From NCBI GenBank assembly GCA_963969495.1, contig OZ018326.1, positions 824,631 to 888,630 of the forward strand: 64,000 nt of DNA, written 5' to 3'. The DNA comes from Ceratothoa steindachneri (lineage: Eukaryota > Arthropoda > Malacostraca > Isopoda > Cymothoidae). Shown one piece after another: positions 45,077-56,280 of the stretch (position 1 is the stretch's first letter; the number at the start of each line of letters is the position of its first letter). The notes under the pieces are model-generated. The model ran no database searches and had not been told where the DNA came from. It was given only the letters and a program-made list of their open reading frames with translations. A program made the translations under genes and the position numbers.

Positions 45077-48000
45077 AACAGTGCTTCGGGGAACTTCGTC
45101 CAGTGTGGCTCGTACACTCCGTCGTCATTCTTGACCCAGCCCCAGAGGGATGGAGGAGGCAGCGTTGGTAATAGTGTTTGACCCCAGACATAACCTCCTT
45201 GGTATGCCACCCTCTTTACATGCCCCTGCAGAGCTGCCTTGGTTGGCGGAATCAGCTGCACGTTGTTCTTTTTCGCGACGAGTTTCTTCCGGCCTTGTCA
45301 ATGTCCTTGCCCGTGCTCGTTCTGTCATAGAGAAGTATGACGAAATGCTCGATGGTGGGTATAACAGTGTCTAGTACTGTGATACTTGGTGCAGATGATA
45401 GCTTCAACAGTGCATCTGTAAGTTCTGGTAGAACGGTCCAGATTGTCCAGGCAGTCTTCTTAACATGTCTAGCAAAGCTAGATATAGTGTCACACCCAGT
45501 CAGAACGTGAAACATAATGAGAGCCTGTGCCTTCTCTGGTCCTAGACCAGCTACTATTTCGTGGGCTGTCAGGTACTTAAAACTGTTCCCAGTGTCAAAT
45601 GCTAGCCACAGTTCATTTTCTGATTGCAGTCCCTCCACCACTGATACAACCAACACCACTACATCCGTGTTAACTGTTTTGAGCAGCATCTTGTGGTGGC
45701 CATTGTTTGCTGCATGAGATGAATGCAACAACATTCGAATGTTAACTTCTGATAGGAACTTGAACAGCTTGGTCTTGTTGCTTTTCACTCGAAGGAAGTT
45801 ATGCCAGATTCCAAGCATGACTGCTGCTCAGACGACCCGTCTACGCACTCCTTTTCCACGCTTTGATCTGGCACTGCCTTTCAGCGAATCCGCAATGTAG
45901 CGGTCCCAGACCAAGTTAAGGCGTGAGACAGTCTGAAGCTTTCTTGACAAATACGGTATGAAGACATTCTGGGCATAGTCATAAAAGTTCTTGGCTATCA
46001 CAGGCTTCAACATTTGGACAATGACTACGCGGTCAAGAACTAGGCATGTAGCATCAGGGGCCTCTGATTGGGCATTGGAGAACTCTTCAAAGCATTTCAG
46101 GAGATCACTCCTCGTACCTAGACGGAGACTTTTTCTATCGGAGAGAGCTGAGGACAGACTTGATTATCATGATGACAAAATTCTTCAAGGTTTCCACCCC
46201 TCGTGAGAAAAGTGCCTTGTGGTTCGTGAGAGAGACCAACTGCTGTATCTCTTTGCTCGCACTTCTCAGGGTGGAAGTGCTGAATAGCTTCAGATTATTC
46301 CGACTAATTGCATCATCAATTAGCTTCGTCCTTTCCACTAAGCAGTCTCTGATGAAAACTTGGAACTGCTCTTGCCCAATCTTCTTCACATTCCTAAAAG
46401 TCTCAATTGTCGCAGGACGTGTAAATTCTTTTGTGTCAAGGACAATCAAATCCATGCTCTCTTCCTCAAAGGAGTTGCCAAGCTATTCCATGACGCTGAC
46501 AAGGACGCCGCCATCCTTGGAGAAAGAAGTCTGCACACTTATTGTCTGGTCGTGAGGACGAGTGTCCTCTCGTCTCCCCCAGTGTTGATGGCCATCTTGG
46601 AACTCCTGTAACTTCTGTTCCGGCAATCATCCCACGCTCCAGGATCTTGGGTTCTCAGTGAGGCCGACTGCTCCACCATCTCCTTTGTTGCATGCATTAT
46701 TCTTTTTATGTGCCTGGTCGATTGGGATCGAAGAGTACACGTTCTTCGTCTTTCGTACAGTGAAATTCCCATCCATAAATTCTCTGACTACATCTGGGTG
46801 CCTAATTGGGAGCGCAACCATGTGCTTCAGTTGAACAGAGACCCACCTAGGATGATGTGTGTGGTCTAAGGCAGGGAACCATGGGGCCAGTTCCGTCACG
46901 GCATCAAGATACATCGCGAATTAAGTCTGTCGCAGGGAACGCAGGTAGACCAGTAGCAACATATCTAGTTCCATCACAATTGTCCAGTACTGAAAGTTGG
47001 AAATGTCTTCTCTTTTCTGGTGACACCAGTCTTCGAACTCAGGCAGATCTTCTGTATTATCAAAATATGTCACACAGCGGCGTTCATACGCATTTTGTTG
47101 CAAGATGTTCAGTGCCGCTGCAGTGATTTGATGAATTCTTCTTGTGCGAGGGACGTGGGAAACTCGGAGGAAGGAGTCGGCTGTCCCTGGTGTTGTAATC
47201 TCAACTTGCGCAAAGGCTGTTACCCACACACTTCCTCGCAGCCAGTCACCCAACGTCTTCATAGCGGCTATCTCAGAGTGGAGTCCGCCGAACATTACTA
47301 AAATCTTATCTTCACCATACTTCTCTGGACACTTCCACTGATGGCAGTGATGGCACAGATTCTTCTTAACATCCTCCAGGAAATCAGTTTAAGAGTTTAG
47401 CTGCTTCAAACATGTGGTAGGCACGGTCTGTGCAGCACGTGCAAGATGGGTTATATCATTATCACTGTCCAGTTCACAGGCTTTTATCAGAGCAGCACCA
47501 ACGTCTTCTTCAAGTAGCAGCAGGACGTCTCTCCCCCTCGTGTGCGCGCGCATGTCAGTGAACTGTGAAAGGAGACTGCTTCATTCGTGTGGAGTAGACC
47601 TTGGTGTTGAGCTTAACCTCTAGCTGTTCCATTCTGGCCTGATAGAGCTGTACGCGATCAGCTAAACTGAACACCGGTTCTGCTTCCTCTTCTATCCTAG
47701 CTTCTTGAATGTATAGGACCAGTTCGGCGAAGAAAATACCAGATAATTCTCGCTCCATGTCTTTGTACTTGGACCCCTCAGACTGTGCCTTTCTAACACA
47801 GTTCTTTAGAACTGTGAAGCACTTCTTATGGACTTGGCATCCTGGGCGATCATGTATCCTGTACTGATTCAACTGAGCAGTTTTGTGTCTTCAAGAATGG
47901 CTGCCCAAGATCGAACTTTATTGCCTATTTGAAATGTTGTAACTTGGTGAAGAACATCGGCGCCTGCAGGTTGTCTGCAGAAACAAACACTGGGCTTCTT

Positions 48001-48441
48001 CGGCCTTCTCTGTACTGGATGATCTTGGATAAAATCTGGGACGTTTGCACGCATCCGATACATCATGGATCTCTCCTACTGTCATGTGTGTTTGATTTTC
48101 TGCTCTTTGCAGTTTTGTATGTTTTTTATTTTAGTTTGCATGATTGATGGTACAAAGCATTGTTTGCAAACATGGTCGCTTCACTGCCATAACCTTCATT
48201 GAGTCTTTCCAACTGAATGTTTTTTGGTAGTTGTCCAAGCTCACTGAATCTCATCAAATCTGTAGCGAATAAACTGTACCCACTCCCAGATACTTTTCGC
48301 TTGGACAGCGAAGGACATGTTAGTAGTGACTGCATTTTTCTCTTGGCAAATGCAACACAGCTTTCACTTTACCTTACCTGGGTGCGTTGATGTTAATGGG
48401 ACAGGCAAGTCAAGGCCAGCGAATTGAAATTTCTTAGACAT
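45077..48441 (-). pseudogene. Decayed large conserved protein, unclassified, with PIN/FEN-like domain
   Basis: Minus-strand frames give, in order: MSKKFQFAGLDLPVP (48441); a CCICQEK zinc-like pair; YGSEATMFANNALYHQSCK (48170); CFCRQPAG and LHQVTTFQIG (47990); FFAELVLYIQEARIEEEAEP (47720); GRDVLLLLEEDVGAALIKAC (47530-47470); FGGLHSEIAAMKTLGDWLRG (47295); TPGTADSFLRVSHV; WFPALDHTHHPRWVSV (46880); SIPIDQAHKKNNACNKGDGG (46730); NTDVVVLVVSVVEGLQS and ALIMFHVLTGCDTISSF (45690-45490); and PPTKAALQGHVKRVAYQGGY (45250). I recognise this order from a multicopy family of uncharacterised proteins in cnidarians, crustaceans and fish. TDVVVL and LTGCDT resemble the acidic sites of PIN/FEN nucleases. Function is unknown. 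The C-terminus is cut by CR1. Confidence 0.7.
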
Positions 48442-49198
48442 ACTGAAGTTATTCAATTCTGTTCACTAGCAACCGTTTGTTCACCAACAACTATATCTTC
48501 CATTTGTCAGCAACCACTACCATCAGCCCTACAAAAAAATGGTCTATAATTAACAAAATATGAATAAAGACCGATGATACAAATATAATGGGTAGAATAG
48601 GTTTAATTCGGAACGTTTTACAATGTTTTAGAGTGAAACAGGTGATAACACAAATGTTCTGAAAACATTACATGTGTCTTAAACTTCCCATAGTGCCTAT
48701 TTAGAATGATTTTCGGTGAACACTTTAAGGGGTTGTAAAATTATAGTGGCCGCTAGCGGCCATTTCGATAAATGCCTGCCACAGTCATCAGGGGATAAAT
48801 TTGACATGGCCCAATATCCAAATTTGTTGGTAATATGATGTTTGCTAATGTGACAAGTTTGGTGATTTCCTCAAAAAATTCACATTTGTCACGATATATG
48901 TACCTAACTTGCCCCACTAATCCTAAAGAAACACATTTTCTAACTATTTCCTATTGATCTATCCCCGCGACTTCCTATCTTTAATCGTCGTTCATCGCGG
49001 ATCGTTGATGGGTACAGGAGGCAAAGTCAACGTCAATTTCTCACGAAGAATGATGGTTATTCTGCTATTTAAAAGTTCTTGGGGGAGGATCATCCAATTC
49101 CTTGCAGTGTAGCATTTGATGGCTTCGTCTCAGAGGTGGCTGATAGCCGGTAAGACAGGGTAGTTGATGTCATCCTAATGTACGAGTATGTATAATGC
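48442..49198. other. Intergenic, possible 5' flank of the unclassified element
   Basis: No coding domain. If the preceding region belongs to a mobile element, its 5' terminus should lie here, but I could not find a terminal repeat. Confidence 0.4.
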
Positions 49199-49408
49199 TC
49201 ACAGTCACCAACGTAGCATGTATATGTGTGGAAAATGTTACACTCCTGCAAGTGGTCCGCCGGGAGGAGGCAACTCTTCAATCTCATTTTTCCCCACATA
49301 ATATTTCCTGGTTGGGGAAAATGAGATTAAAGAGCTGCCTCATCCCGACGGACCACTTGCAAGAGTGTAACCTTTTCTACGCATATACATGCTACGTTAG
49401 TGACTGTG
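49199..49408. repeat. Hairpin MITE-like inverted repeat, ~98-bp arms
   Basis: Arm 49199-49297 (CACAGTCACCAACGTAGCAT...) and arm 49312-49408 are ~90% reverse complementary, separated by ~14 bp (ATAATATTTCCTGG). There is no coding capacity. It could fold into a very stable hairpin if transcribed. Confidence 0.8.
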
Positions 49409-50639
49409 GGGGAAAAAGCTTTCCTCATATCTTCCAAAGTTAATCTAATCCAAATTTTATATTGACAAGAAAATTGAATCATATTTATTATACAGTGTTT
49501 GGGCTAAATTTGAAGATTTTAATTCATAATTTTTTTCAGGAACATAGTCATGTATCGGTGTACATTTAATGGCGTTAAATAGCAGACATAGTAAAGTTAT
49601 AGTTGAGAAGAAGTTACAGTAGCTGACATGGAGGACTGGAAGCCATCTGAATATTGAAAAAGAGTTACCTGCATTATGATGATTCGTGCAGGGTATAAAC
49701 ATATCGACATCATGACTGATGCTTAAAGCACTGTTAATACTGTAAATGCTGTGAGGCGTAAAATGGGCACTGCAATGGAAAGTACGAAGCCGTGACCAGC
49801 AGAAAGAAACACATCAAGCGTTCTTACAGCGTTCTCCAGCAGGAATTCATCCAACAACTGCATGACAAGGTGATGGAATTTTCGAGCTTTGGCGTGAAAG
49901 ATGGTTGTCGGAATCTGCACCATGAAGTTGACAGTGAATGATGACCTTCGTGAGAACTATTACAAAGGAGGCAATGGGCAAATTCTGACAGCCACAGTTA
50001 CGGAAAAAACTGCTTGATGAAGGCATAAAAGCTCCTGAGCTAGGTGAAGCAACCTGTTGAAAAAAACTTCTGCTAGGACCAATTGCACAACATGTATAAA
50101 AACAGGTAGCTTAGGTATAATCTATGTAAAGTTACACGTACTCGTACCATGCAAACCAAGTGCTGCCTAAATGTGACTGTGCGCGCGTGTCTCTTTAGTG
50201 AGAGTAACGCCATGCGTTTACACTTTTTTGAGAATGCTTTGATGCTGGATTTAGATAACAATGTAGAGCTCTTGAAGATTGTATTCAAACCCCGGGGGGA
50301 AAGGGTTTCTGTTGGAAGGCTATACTTTCAGTTGTTGGAGTATTTATACGACTTATTTAGCACCACTTTATTGCCACCTAGTTTCCTGATTGTCATCCCA
50401 ACAATTACTATGTGTCGACGGCGATTGAAAAGGTACCTACCGCTCTGACGCCAATAATAATGCTCGACTAGTGGCCAACATCAAGGAGGTGTTATAAAAA
50501 TCTTTCTACGAACACAATGCCAGTTTTCGTACGAGTTTTGAGGACACGGTGGAAGCTGAAGGCTCCTCTTTAGTCGCGGGAGACTCTATATCTGACTATG
50601 TCGGTCCCCGTTTTCAATTTTTTACCTGTCTGTCCATAA
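49409..50639. other. Intergenic, nothing recognised
   Basis: Frames at 49723-49923 and 50149-50448 have no recognisable domain. Confidence 0.4.
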
Positions 50640-51110
50640 TAGCATTTTTCCCAACTATTGCAACCAATAAAATATACAATGCCTGGTTTCAAATATGAAA
50701 TTTATAGAAAGCCTATAGCCATTGATTCATACATCCATTTCTATTCCGATCACCATATTAGTATCAAAAAAAGGTGTTTTCTCTTCCATGTTTCTCCGTG
50801 CCCTTAGAATTCTTTCACCCAAATATTTGGAAAAAGAGGTTGATATTATATATAATATAGGTTTAAATTTGTGTTACCCTTTCTTTGTACTTAATAATTG
50901 TTATAATTCTGTTAAACGTTCATTTTATTAATCTAATCGTAACATTTCTAAATTTCACCCCCAAAATCTATTAGTTTTATCTTTTAGCCAAATTTTCATT
51001 AAATTACCTCGTTTACTAAAACCTTTGAACATAAATGTTATTTTTAAATATGAAAACACTATCCAATCCTTCTCGTAAAAAAAATCACCCCGTACAACAA
51101 TTGGGACTTT
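50640..51110 (+). pseudogene. Penelope-like RT C-terminal fragment (third copy)
   Basis: Translation near 50690 gives FEIYRKPIAIDSYIHFYSDH. The open frame 50722-50931 then gives KKGVFSSMFLRALRI, SPKYLEKEVDIIYNIGLNL and NCYNSVKRSFY, the post-palm and thumb region. Further on are LNINVIFKYENTIQ and KKSP. The GIY-YIG domain should follow but the gypsy-type gag begins at ~51115, so the element is interrupted or truncated there. Confidence 0.75.
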
Positions 51111-51119
51111 TAATCAGAT

Positions 51120-51771
51120 GGTGTCGCCCGGCTACTTCCACTCTTGAACCATCACCTTCGGGACATATTCAGTTCGCTTCCTTCAAAAGCCAACCTTGAT
51201 TATTCAACTCTAGAGGCAGAACTTCTTTCTGCTATTAACATGAATCCAGAATTTTATAGTGTTAGATTCCGCTCCACGCGAATACAGCCAGGCCAAACCT
51301 ACAAACAATTTAGATTCATGCTTCGGCGTGACTTCCAATTCTGGCTAGATTCCGCCCAAGTATATAATGATTATGAGTCGCGAATCAACTTCATTCTAAG
51401 GGATCAACTGGTATCGACCCCCCCTCGCGAATTAAGGGCCTTTATAGCGGACAGAAGACCGTCCACTTTTAAGGAGTGTGTGGAAGAAGCAAACCTTCAC
51501 GCTTCCAGTCACGACTTCTACCCCAAGAAGGCAAGAAGAACCATCCCTCCTCCCCAAACACAAGTTTGCGTTCAACAGAAGCTAGCCCAACAGGAACAAC
51601 GGCTTCGTAAAAGTGCAAGCGCCGAGAAAGTACAGGCCTCACCCGCCGTGAGAACAAAAGGACGTGAAGCCTCCAGTACTTCCCTCCACGCCTAGCTACT
51701 CTTCCCGTAGACCAATTGTATGCTTTACGTGTGGCACCCCTGGTCACTTAAGTTACAATTGCCCCCCAAAT
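51120..51771 (+). pseudogene. Ty3/gypsy gag with CCHC knuckle (second element)
   Basis: An open frame to 51695 without a good ATG (the frame is open upstream of TTG 51144): LNHHLRDIFSSLPSKANLDY, a capsid-like segment PGQTYKQFRFMLRRDF and PRELRAFIADRRPSTFKECV, then a Gln/Lys-rich tail. After a stop, CFTCGTPGHLSYNC at 51721-51762 is a perfect CX2CX4HX4C zinc knuckle. Gag packages element RNA. No 5' LTR was found upstream, where Penelope-like sequence begins. Confidence 0.75.
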
Positions 51772-51879
51772 TCTCAACTGAGGACCTCATCGATTCAACA
51801 GGTCCACTAAATCTCTGATGCCCCCTCACCTAATCTGCATCACCAGTCGTATCACCAGTGCCCCCTGCTCCCTCTCCCC

Positions 51880-52075
51880 CTGATTAACAGGTGAATTTCC
51901 TGATCAACAAGAGTTTCCCCGGTGGGCTCCAGTTTGAAAATGGCTCTGGAAATGGTTGCCCAGTGTCAACCTTGGTTAGAGATACAGGTTGCATCTGTAT
52001 AGTAGTTTCCGATAAACTACTATCCCCCGTAAGTCCCCATCATAACATGTTCGCGTTGGTGCAGGACTTTTAGGT
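51880..52075 (+). pseudogene. Gypsy retropepsin-like protease
   Basis: The frame from 51891 reads FPGGLQFENGSGNGCPVSTL and then VRDTGCICIVVSDKLL, where DTG is the aspartic protease active site, preceded by a hydrophobic strand as in ALVDTG. The flap and C-terminal ALVQDF region follow before a stop. Confidence 0.65.
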
Positions 52076-52419
52076 CGTGCCAGCAGGTTCTCAGTAATAC
52101 GGTGCTATATTCAGTACTAGTATTTCACCGGAGGGGCCTACGTGGTCACGGCCCCGATAAAATTCTGCTCCCTCCTTATTGAACAGAGCGCACAGCTCTT
52201 CCTAAACCAAATTTCTCAGCCGGTCATTACCAGGGCCCAGGCTGAGAAAGTAGTATAGCTTCCGGTACCTCTATCGTCCCCATACGTCGACCTCGCCACC
52301 AACGTTCAATTTGCTGTGGCGGAAAAGAATTGCCCCACATTACAACCCCTGTGGGAGAAAGCAAGGAAGAAGAAGGCTGAAACGGTGCGAGGCAGATAGA
52401 AAATCGAGTACACCGTGAA

Positions 52420-53637
52420 GGACGCATTATTATACCGTTCTTCTGTTGAACAGGAGAGTCCCTCGACCAATGCGTTGTGTGTGCCGAAAACGTATATCAA
52501 ACCCATTATAAAGATAGCTCACGATGGCTTAATTGCCGGACATTTCGGTGATAACAAAACGGCCTAGCGGGTATTTAAATATTTCTTTTAGCTAGGCGCG
52601 GCCAAAGAAATTATCGGCTTCTGCAATTCATCTGACCTTTGCCATAATGTCACCTCCAAAGAGCGTGTAGCCCCCGCCCCCTTCAAAAGATCTCGTTAAT
52701 GTCCGAGCCCTTTGCCTGGGTATCAATCGACCTAATAGCCCCATTCGTCCCCCGTCAAGCGAGAGACACTCCTATATTTTAACCCTCTTCGATTGTGACA
52801 CCCGTTTTCCAGAGGTTATCCCCATGAAGAAGATTGATAGCATTTATCGTGCAGAGGGTTTAATCTCAATCTTTTCCCAAGTAGGGAGATCGATGGAGAT
52901 CTTATCCGACAGAGGACTTCAAGAAACCTATTAATTGATGGAGTATGTCGGTAAACTCCTTCTCATCAAGACCCTCGTAACGACCTCCTAGCACCTTTCC
53001 GCTAAAGGGAAGTGCGAAAAGTTAAACGAGACCCTCAAAATGGTACTCAAGAAGGTGTGCCACGACCAGCCCCAAGAGTAGCCCCGCTATCTCCCCGTAG
53101 CGTTATTTAGTTGTCGCGAAGTCTCCCATAAGACTTTGGGGTTTCTCCATTTGAGCTGTTATATGAACGTAACGTCCGAGGACCGATTAGCAATTTGAAA
53201 GAATTGTTATAGACCTGCGTACGCGGTTATAAAAATGTGCGGACATCGCTCTCCGGAACGCCGATGGAAACTTGGAAAAATACCACACCTACTTCGACCT
53301 AAGATCAAAGGCGCGTTCGTTCAAACCAGGTGACGAAATATTGCTCTTGGTTCCCTCTAAAGCAAATAAGCTCCTCTCCCACTGGAAAGGACCTTTCCCT
53401 CTTTTAAAACCCCGTGACCCGGTGGGTTACCTAATTGAAACCCCCTCCGGTAAAAAGATTTACCACGTAAACCTCCTAAAAATGTACCACCGCCGAGCTT
53501 GCCAAAATAACGTAGTCACCCTGGACGAAGAATCCGTCCTCGAAGCTGCCTATACCATTGAACCCATGTGTCTGGTCCAAACGGTGTGCGTAGAAGCAAA
53601 CGTTGAGAATCCCCTGCCGTCCCTTCCTTTCTCCTAA
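52420..53637 (+). pseudogene. Integrase, located upstream of RT
   Basis: The zinc-binding part spans IAHDGLIAGHFGDNKTA (His pair, 52515-52565) and FCNSSDLCHN (52615-52650). Core segments across frames are FAWVSIDLIAPFVP (52710), TLFDCDTRFPEV (52785) and KCEKLNETLKMVLKKVC (53010-53060, Glu helix). The C-terminal domain (53272-53637) is open: FKPGDEILLLVPSKANKLL, HWKGPFPLL and YHVNLLKMYHRR. A single TAA at 53635 separates it from the RT frame in the same phase, showing that the order is original. Confidence 0.8.
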
Positions 53638-53655
53638 GAGGAGCCTAACTCCGAC

Positions 53656-54390
53656 TTGGACGTAAACCCCAATCTCGCCCCTAATGAGAGGGCTAAATTG
53701 CTTGTCTTATTGGAAGACTTTTCCGACGTCATTTCGGCATTCCTGGGTTGCTCAACCCAATTTACACATGAAATTGTCCTCACTACTCAAGATGCGATAG
53801 GAACCAAGCCTTATCCCATACCCGTACATTTACGGCCGACTTTCAATGCAGAGATCGAGAGCTTATTAAAATTAAGAATAATAAAACCCTCGTCGTCTGA
53901 TTTTTGCTCCCCCATTGTCATGGTTTGGAAGCCTGATAAGACGTTTAGGATATGCGTCGATTTTCGCAAAGTAAACGCGGCTACACAGTTTGACGCGGAA
54001 CCGATACCCCTAATGGACCAAAGTCTTCATGCCTTCGAAGACGCAAAGTTTATCTCCAAGATCGACCTCTGCAAAGCCTACAAACAAGTGCCGTTTTCAG
54101 AGCTTTAAGACGCATTAACCGCTTTCGCTACTGAAAAGGGGTAGCAAACTGGGTTGGTAACTGGTTACGAAAGTTAAAACCGTATCATGCGTCGGTCGGT
54201 TGTTAAATGGTATATCGAATGTGACCTTTTATTTCGATAACGTGTTCATCGCTACTCGTACCTCGGACCAACACGTACGGTCTCTGTGCGCACTACTAGC
54301 CAGGTTACGCGTACACGAGTTCAAGGTAGGCCCAACAAAGTGTAACGTCGCCTATGACACTATTAACTACCTTAGACTCTAGGTTGGTAG
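53656..54390 (+). pseudogene. Gypsy reverse transcriptase, downstream of integrase
   Basis: The frame 53656-54108 reads LLVLLEDFSDVISAF, IGTKPYPIPVHLRPTFNAEI, SDFCSPIVMVWKPDKTFRIC and VDFRKVNAATQFDAEPIPLM. SKIDLCKAYKQVP holds motif A Asp. After damaged sequence, 54200-54382 has VTFYFDNVFIATRT (motif C with the second Asp changed to Asn) and LRVHEFKVGPTKC. Inactive as it stands. Confidence 0.85.
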
Positions 54391-54479
54391 AAATCAAATG
54401 ATTCCCCCGGACAACAAGGTAAAGGCTATCTCAGAGATGCCGCTTTCCCGATAGAAAAAACAACTTCGTTCCTTCTTGG

Positions 54480-55075
54480 GATCCGAGTCGTTCTATCGTC
54501 GTTTTTGTGCACGATTTCGCTGCCACAGCCTCACCCCTTAACGACATGCTTAAGAGAATGGCCTCCATTCCAGTCAATTGGACCCCTTCCGTAGAAGATC
54601 GCTTCCACCAGTTAAAGGATAAACTAATCTCTGCCCCTATTTTGAGATTACCGAATCCTAATAAAACATTCGCGGTTTGTACCGATGCCTTCCAGGATGG
54701 TCAAGGTTGAGCACTCATCCAATATGACGACGATGGAGTGGGATATCCTGTCGGTTTTGCTAGTAGGAATCTGTCCCCTCACAAAAAGGCGTATGCCACC
54801 ACAGAGCTCAAAGCTTTAGTCATAGTGTTTTCTATTTTTAAGTTTAGGATGTATCCGATAGGTAAATAATTTATTGTCGAAAGCGATCACAAACCCCTGT
54901 CGTACCTAAAAAACTGTAAGAGCCAAAATGGCCGTATAATGCGTTGAAGCCTACTACTCATGGAGTACCAATTTCGAATTATGTATGTTGAAGACACCGA
55001 CCATTGCCTAACCGATAGCTTGAGTAGGAATCCAATAGAAGACCCCTCTCCAACAACCTGAGTAAATAGCAAAAT
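54480..55075 (+). pseudogene. Gypsy RNase H and pol C-terminus
   Basis: 54507-54710 shows ATASPLNDMLKRM, LKDKLISAPILRLPNPNKTF and VCTDAFQDGQG (first catalytic Asp). Across stops follow SRNLSPHKKAYATTELKALV (Glu), FIVESDHKPLSYLKN (Asp) and HCLTDSLSRNP. No integrase follows before the 3' region, unlike ordinary Ty3/gypsy pol. Confidence 0.85.
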
Positions 55076-55259
55076 TCGTAATTGCCTCATTTTGTAAATA
55101 CTAGTTTCTTTTCTTTTTGTTTAGGTTGTGTGCGCGTATGTATAAATTAAGTTATCTGTGGTTACACGTGTGTAAATCCCGTGCAGTCTTATATATATAT
55201 ATATTTTTTCGGTTTTCTAAACGTTAAAATTGTAGCTGTATTAGTTCCCCTCTTGATGA

Positions 55260-56280
55260 AATTTGTTGTAGGCATTTTTTTCGACCCAAAGATTTCCTTG
55301 TAGTAAAAATGTGTTTGGATAGGAAGGATGTAGAGGGACCCACTAGAATAGTAATATTACACCCCTCCTATGATATAATTTCGGGAGAGAAAGCGAGCCG
55401 TTAATCCTCCTCCCTCCCACTTCACCATTTTTGGACTGACCACCCGGTCACTGAGAAATTCACACCGAGGCATGACGCTGTAATTGAAGGTTATCTCTCC
55501 GCCGTCTTAATCTTCCTTCTCCCCTAGTCGGGAGATTATTCGTCTATTTGTAGGTTTACCTAAAGACAACTTTTATGGCTCCAGCCGCTGGTCGTTTCTT
55601 CAGACCCACGTAAGGACACGCTCTGTTGCCCCGGACGATAATGAAGGATCGAGAAGGTCCCTCTCTCTCTCTCTCTCTCCTTGTTTTGGAGAAATCCGGA
55701 TATACATATATGCGCCCTCTCAAGGATTACCCACAAATTCAGTTAGAGGACGCTTTTCCGAACTTAGGTTCTTTTGAACGACGCTTTCGCTCGATAGGTG
55801 CTTAGTAACGGTCGCAGGCCACAGAAGAGCTGGACATCACACTCGTAAATTCGGGTCAGAGAGAAAAGTCTCTTGGGGCAACGTTAGCCTTTATCAGTCG
55901 TCCTCGGATCAAGGATTAAGGAAGCCTTTCACCGAAATTCTTCTGGTGACCTCTTGAGGACAAGGGGCCCAATAGCTCACTCAATCCGAGTTTGGAAAAG
56001 TCACACCTTCATTCAAAGTTCTTCTGGTGACCTTTTGAGGACAAGAGTCCCAATAGCTCGCTCAATACGAGTTTGGAGAAGTCCCCCCACCCTCCGATGT
56101 TCTTTTAGTCACCTCTTGAAGACAATAGGCCCGCATCTCACTTAATCAGAGTTTAGAGAACGTAGCATCACTTTATTCGGGTTCCCGTGTACACCGGTGA
56201 GTAATCAAGGTCACCAAGGCCCCCACCCCGCAAGTTCATCCCGCTTTACTCTCGAGGTCTAAAGGAACTGAAACTCTCAC
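55260..56280 (+). mobile_element. Candidate 3' LTR / 3' region of the second gypsy element
   Basis: Begins after the pol end and a short noncoding stretch. It has a TATA-like ATATACATATATG at ~55700 and downstream repeats, the same layout as the 22.6-kb LTR. With no partner 5' LTR, the boundaries are a guess. Confidence 0.4.
55938..56165 (+). repeat. 81-bp tandem repeat, three units
   Basis: Units start at 55938, 56019 and 56100 with TTCTTCTGGTGACCTCTTGA, GGACAAGRGYCCCAATAGCT and GAGTTTGGARAAGTC. The spacing is exactly 81 bp both times. It lies in the candidate LTR, downstream of its TATA-like sequence. Confidence 0.85.

Noticed and set aside
46160..46555. Plus-strand 131-codon ORF and its neighbours at 46.9-47.3 kb
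   Set aside because: The minus strand carries the conserved blocks of the unclassified protein, so these are antisense frames.
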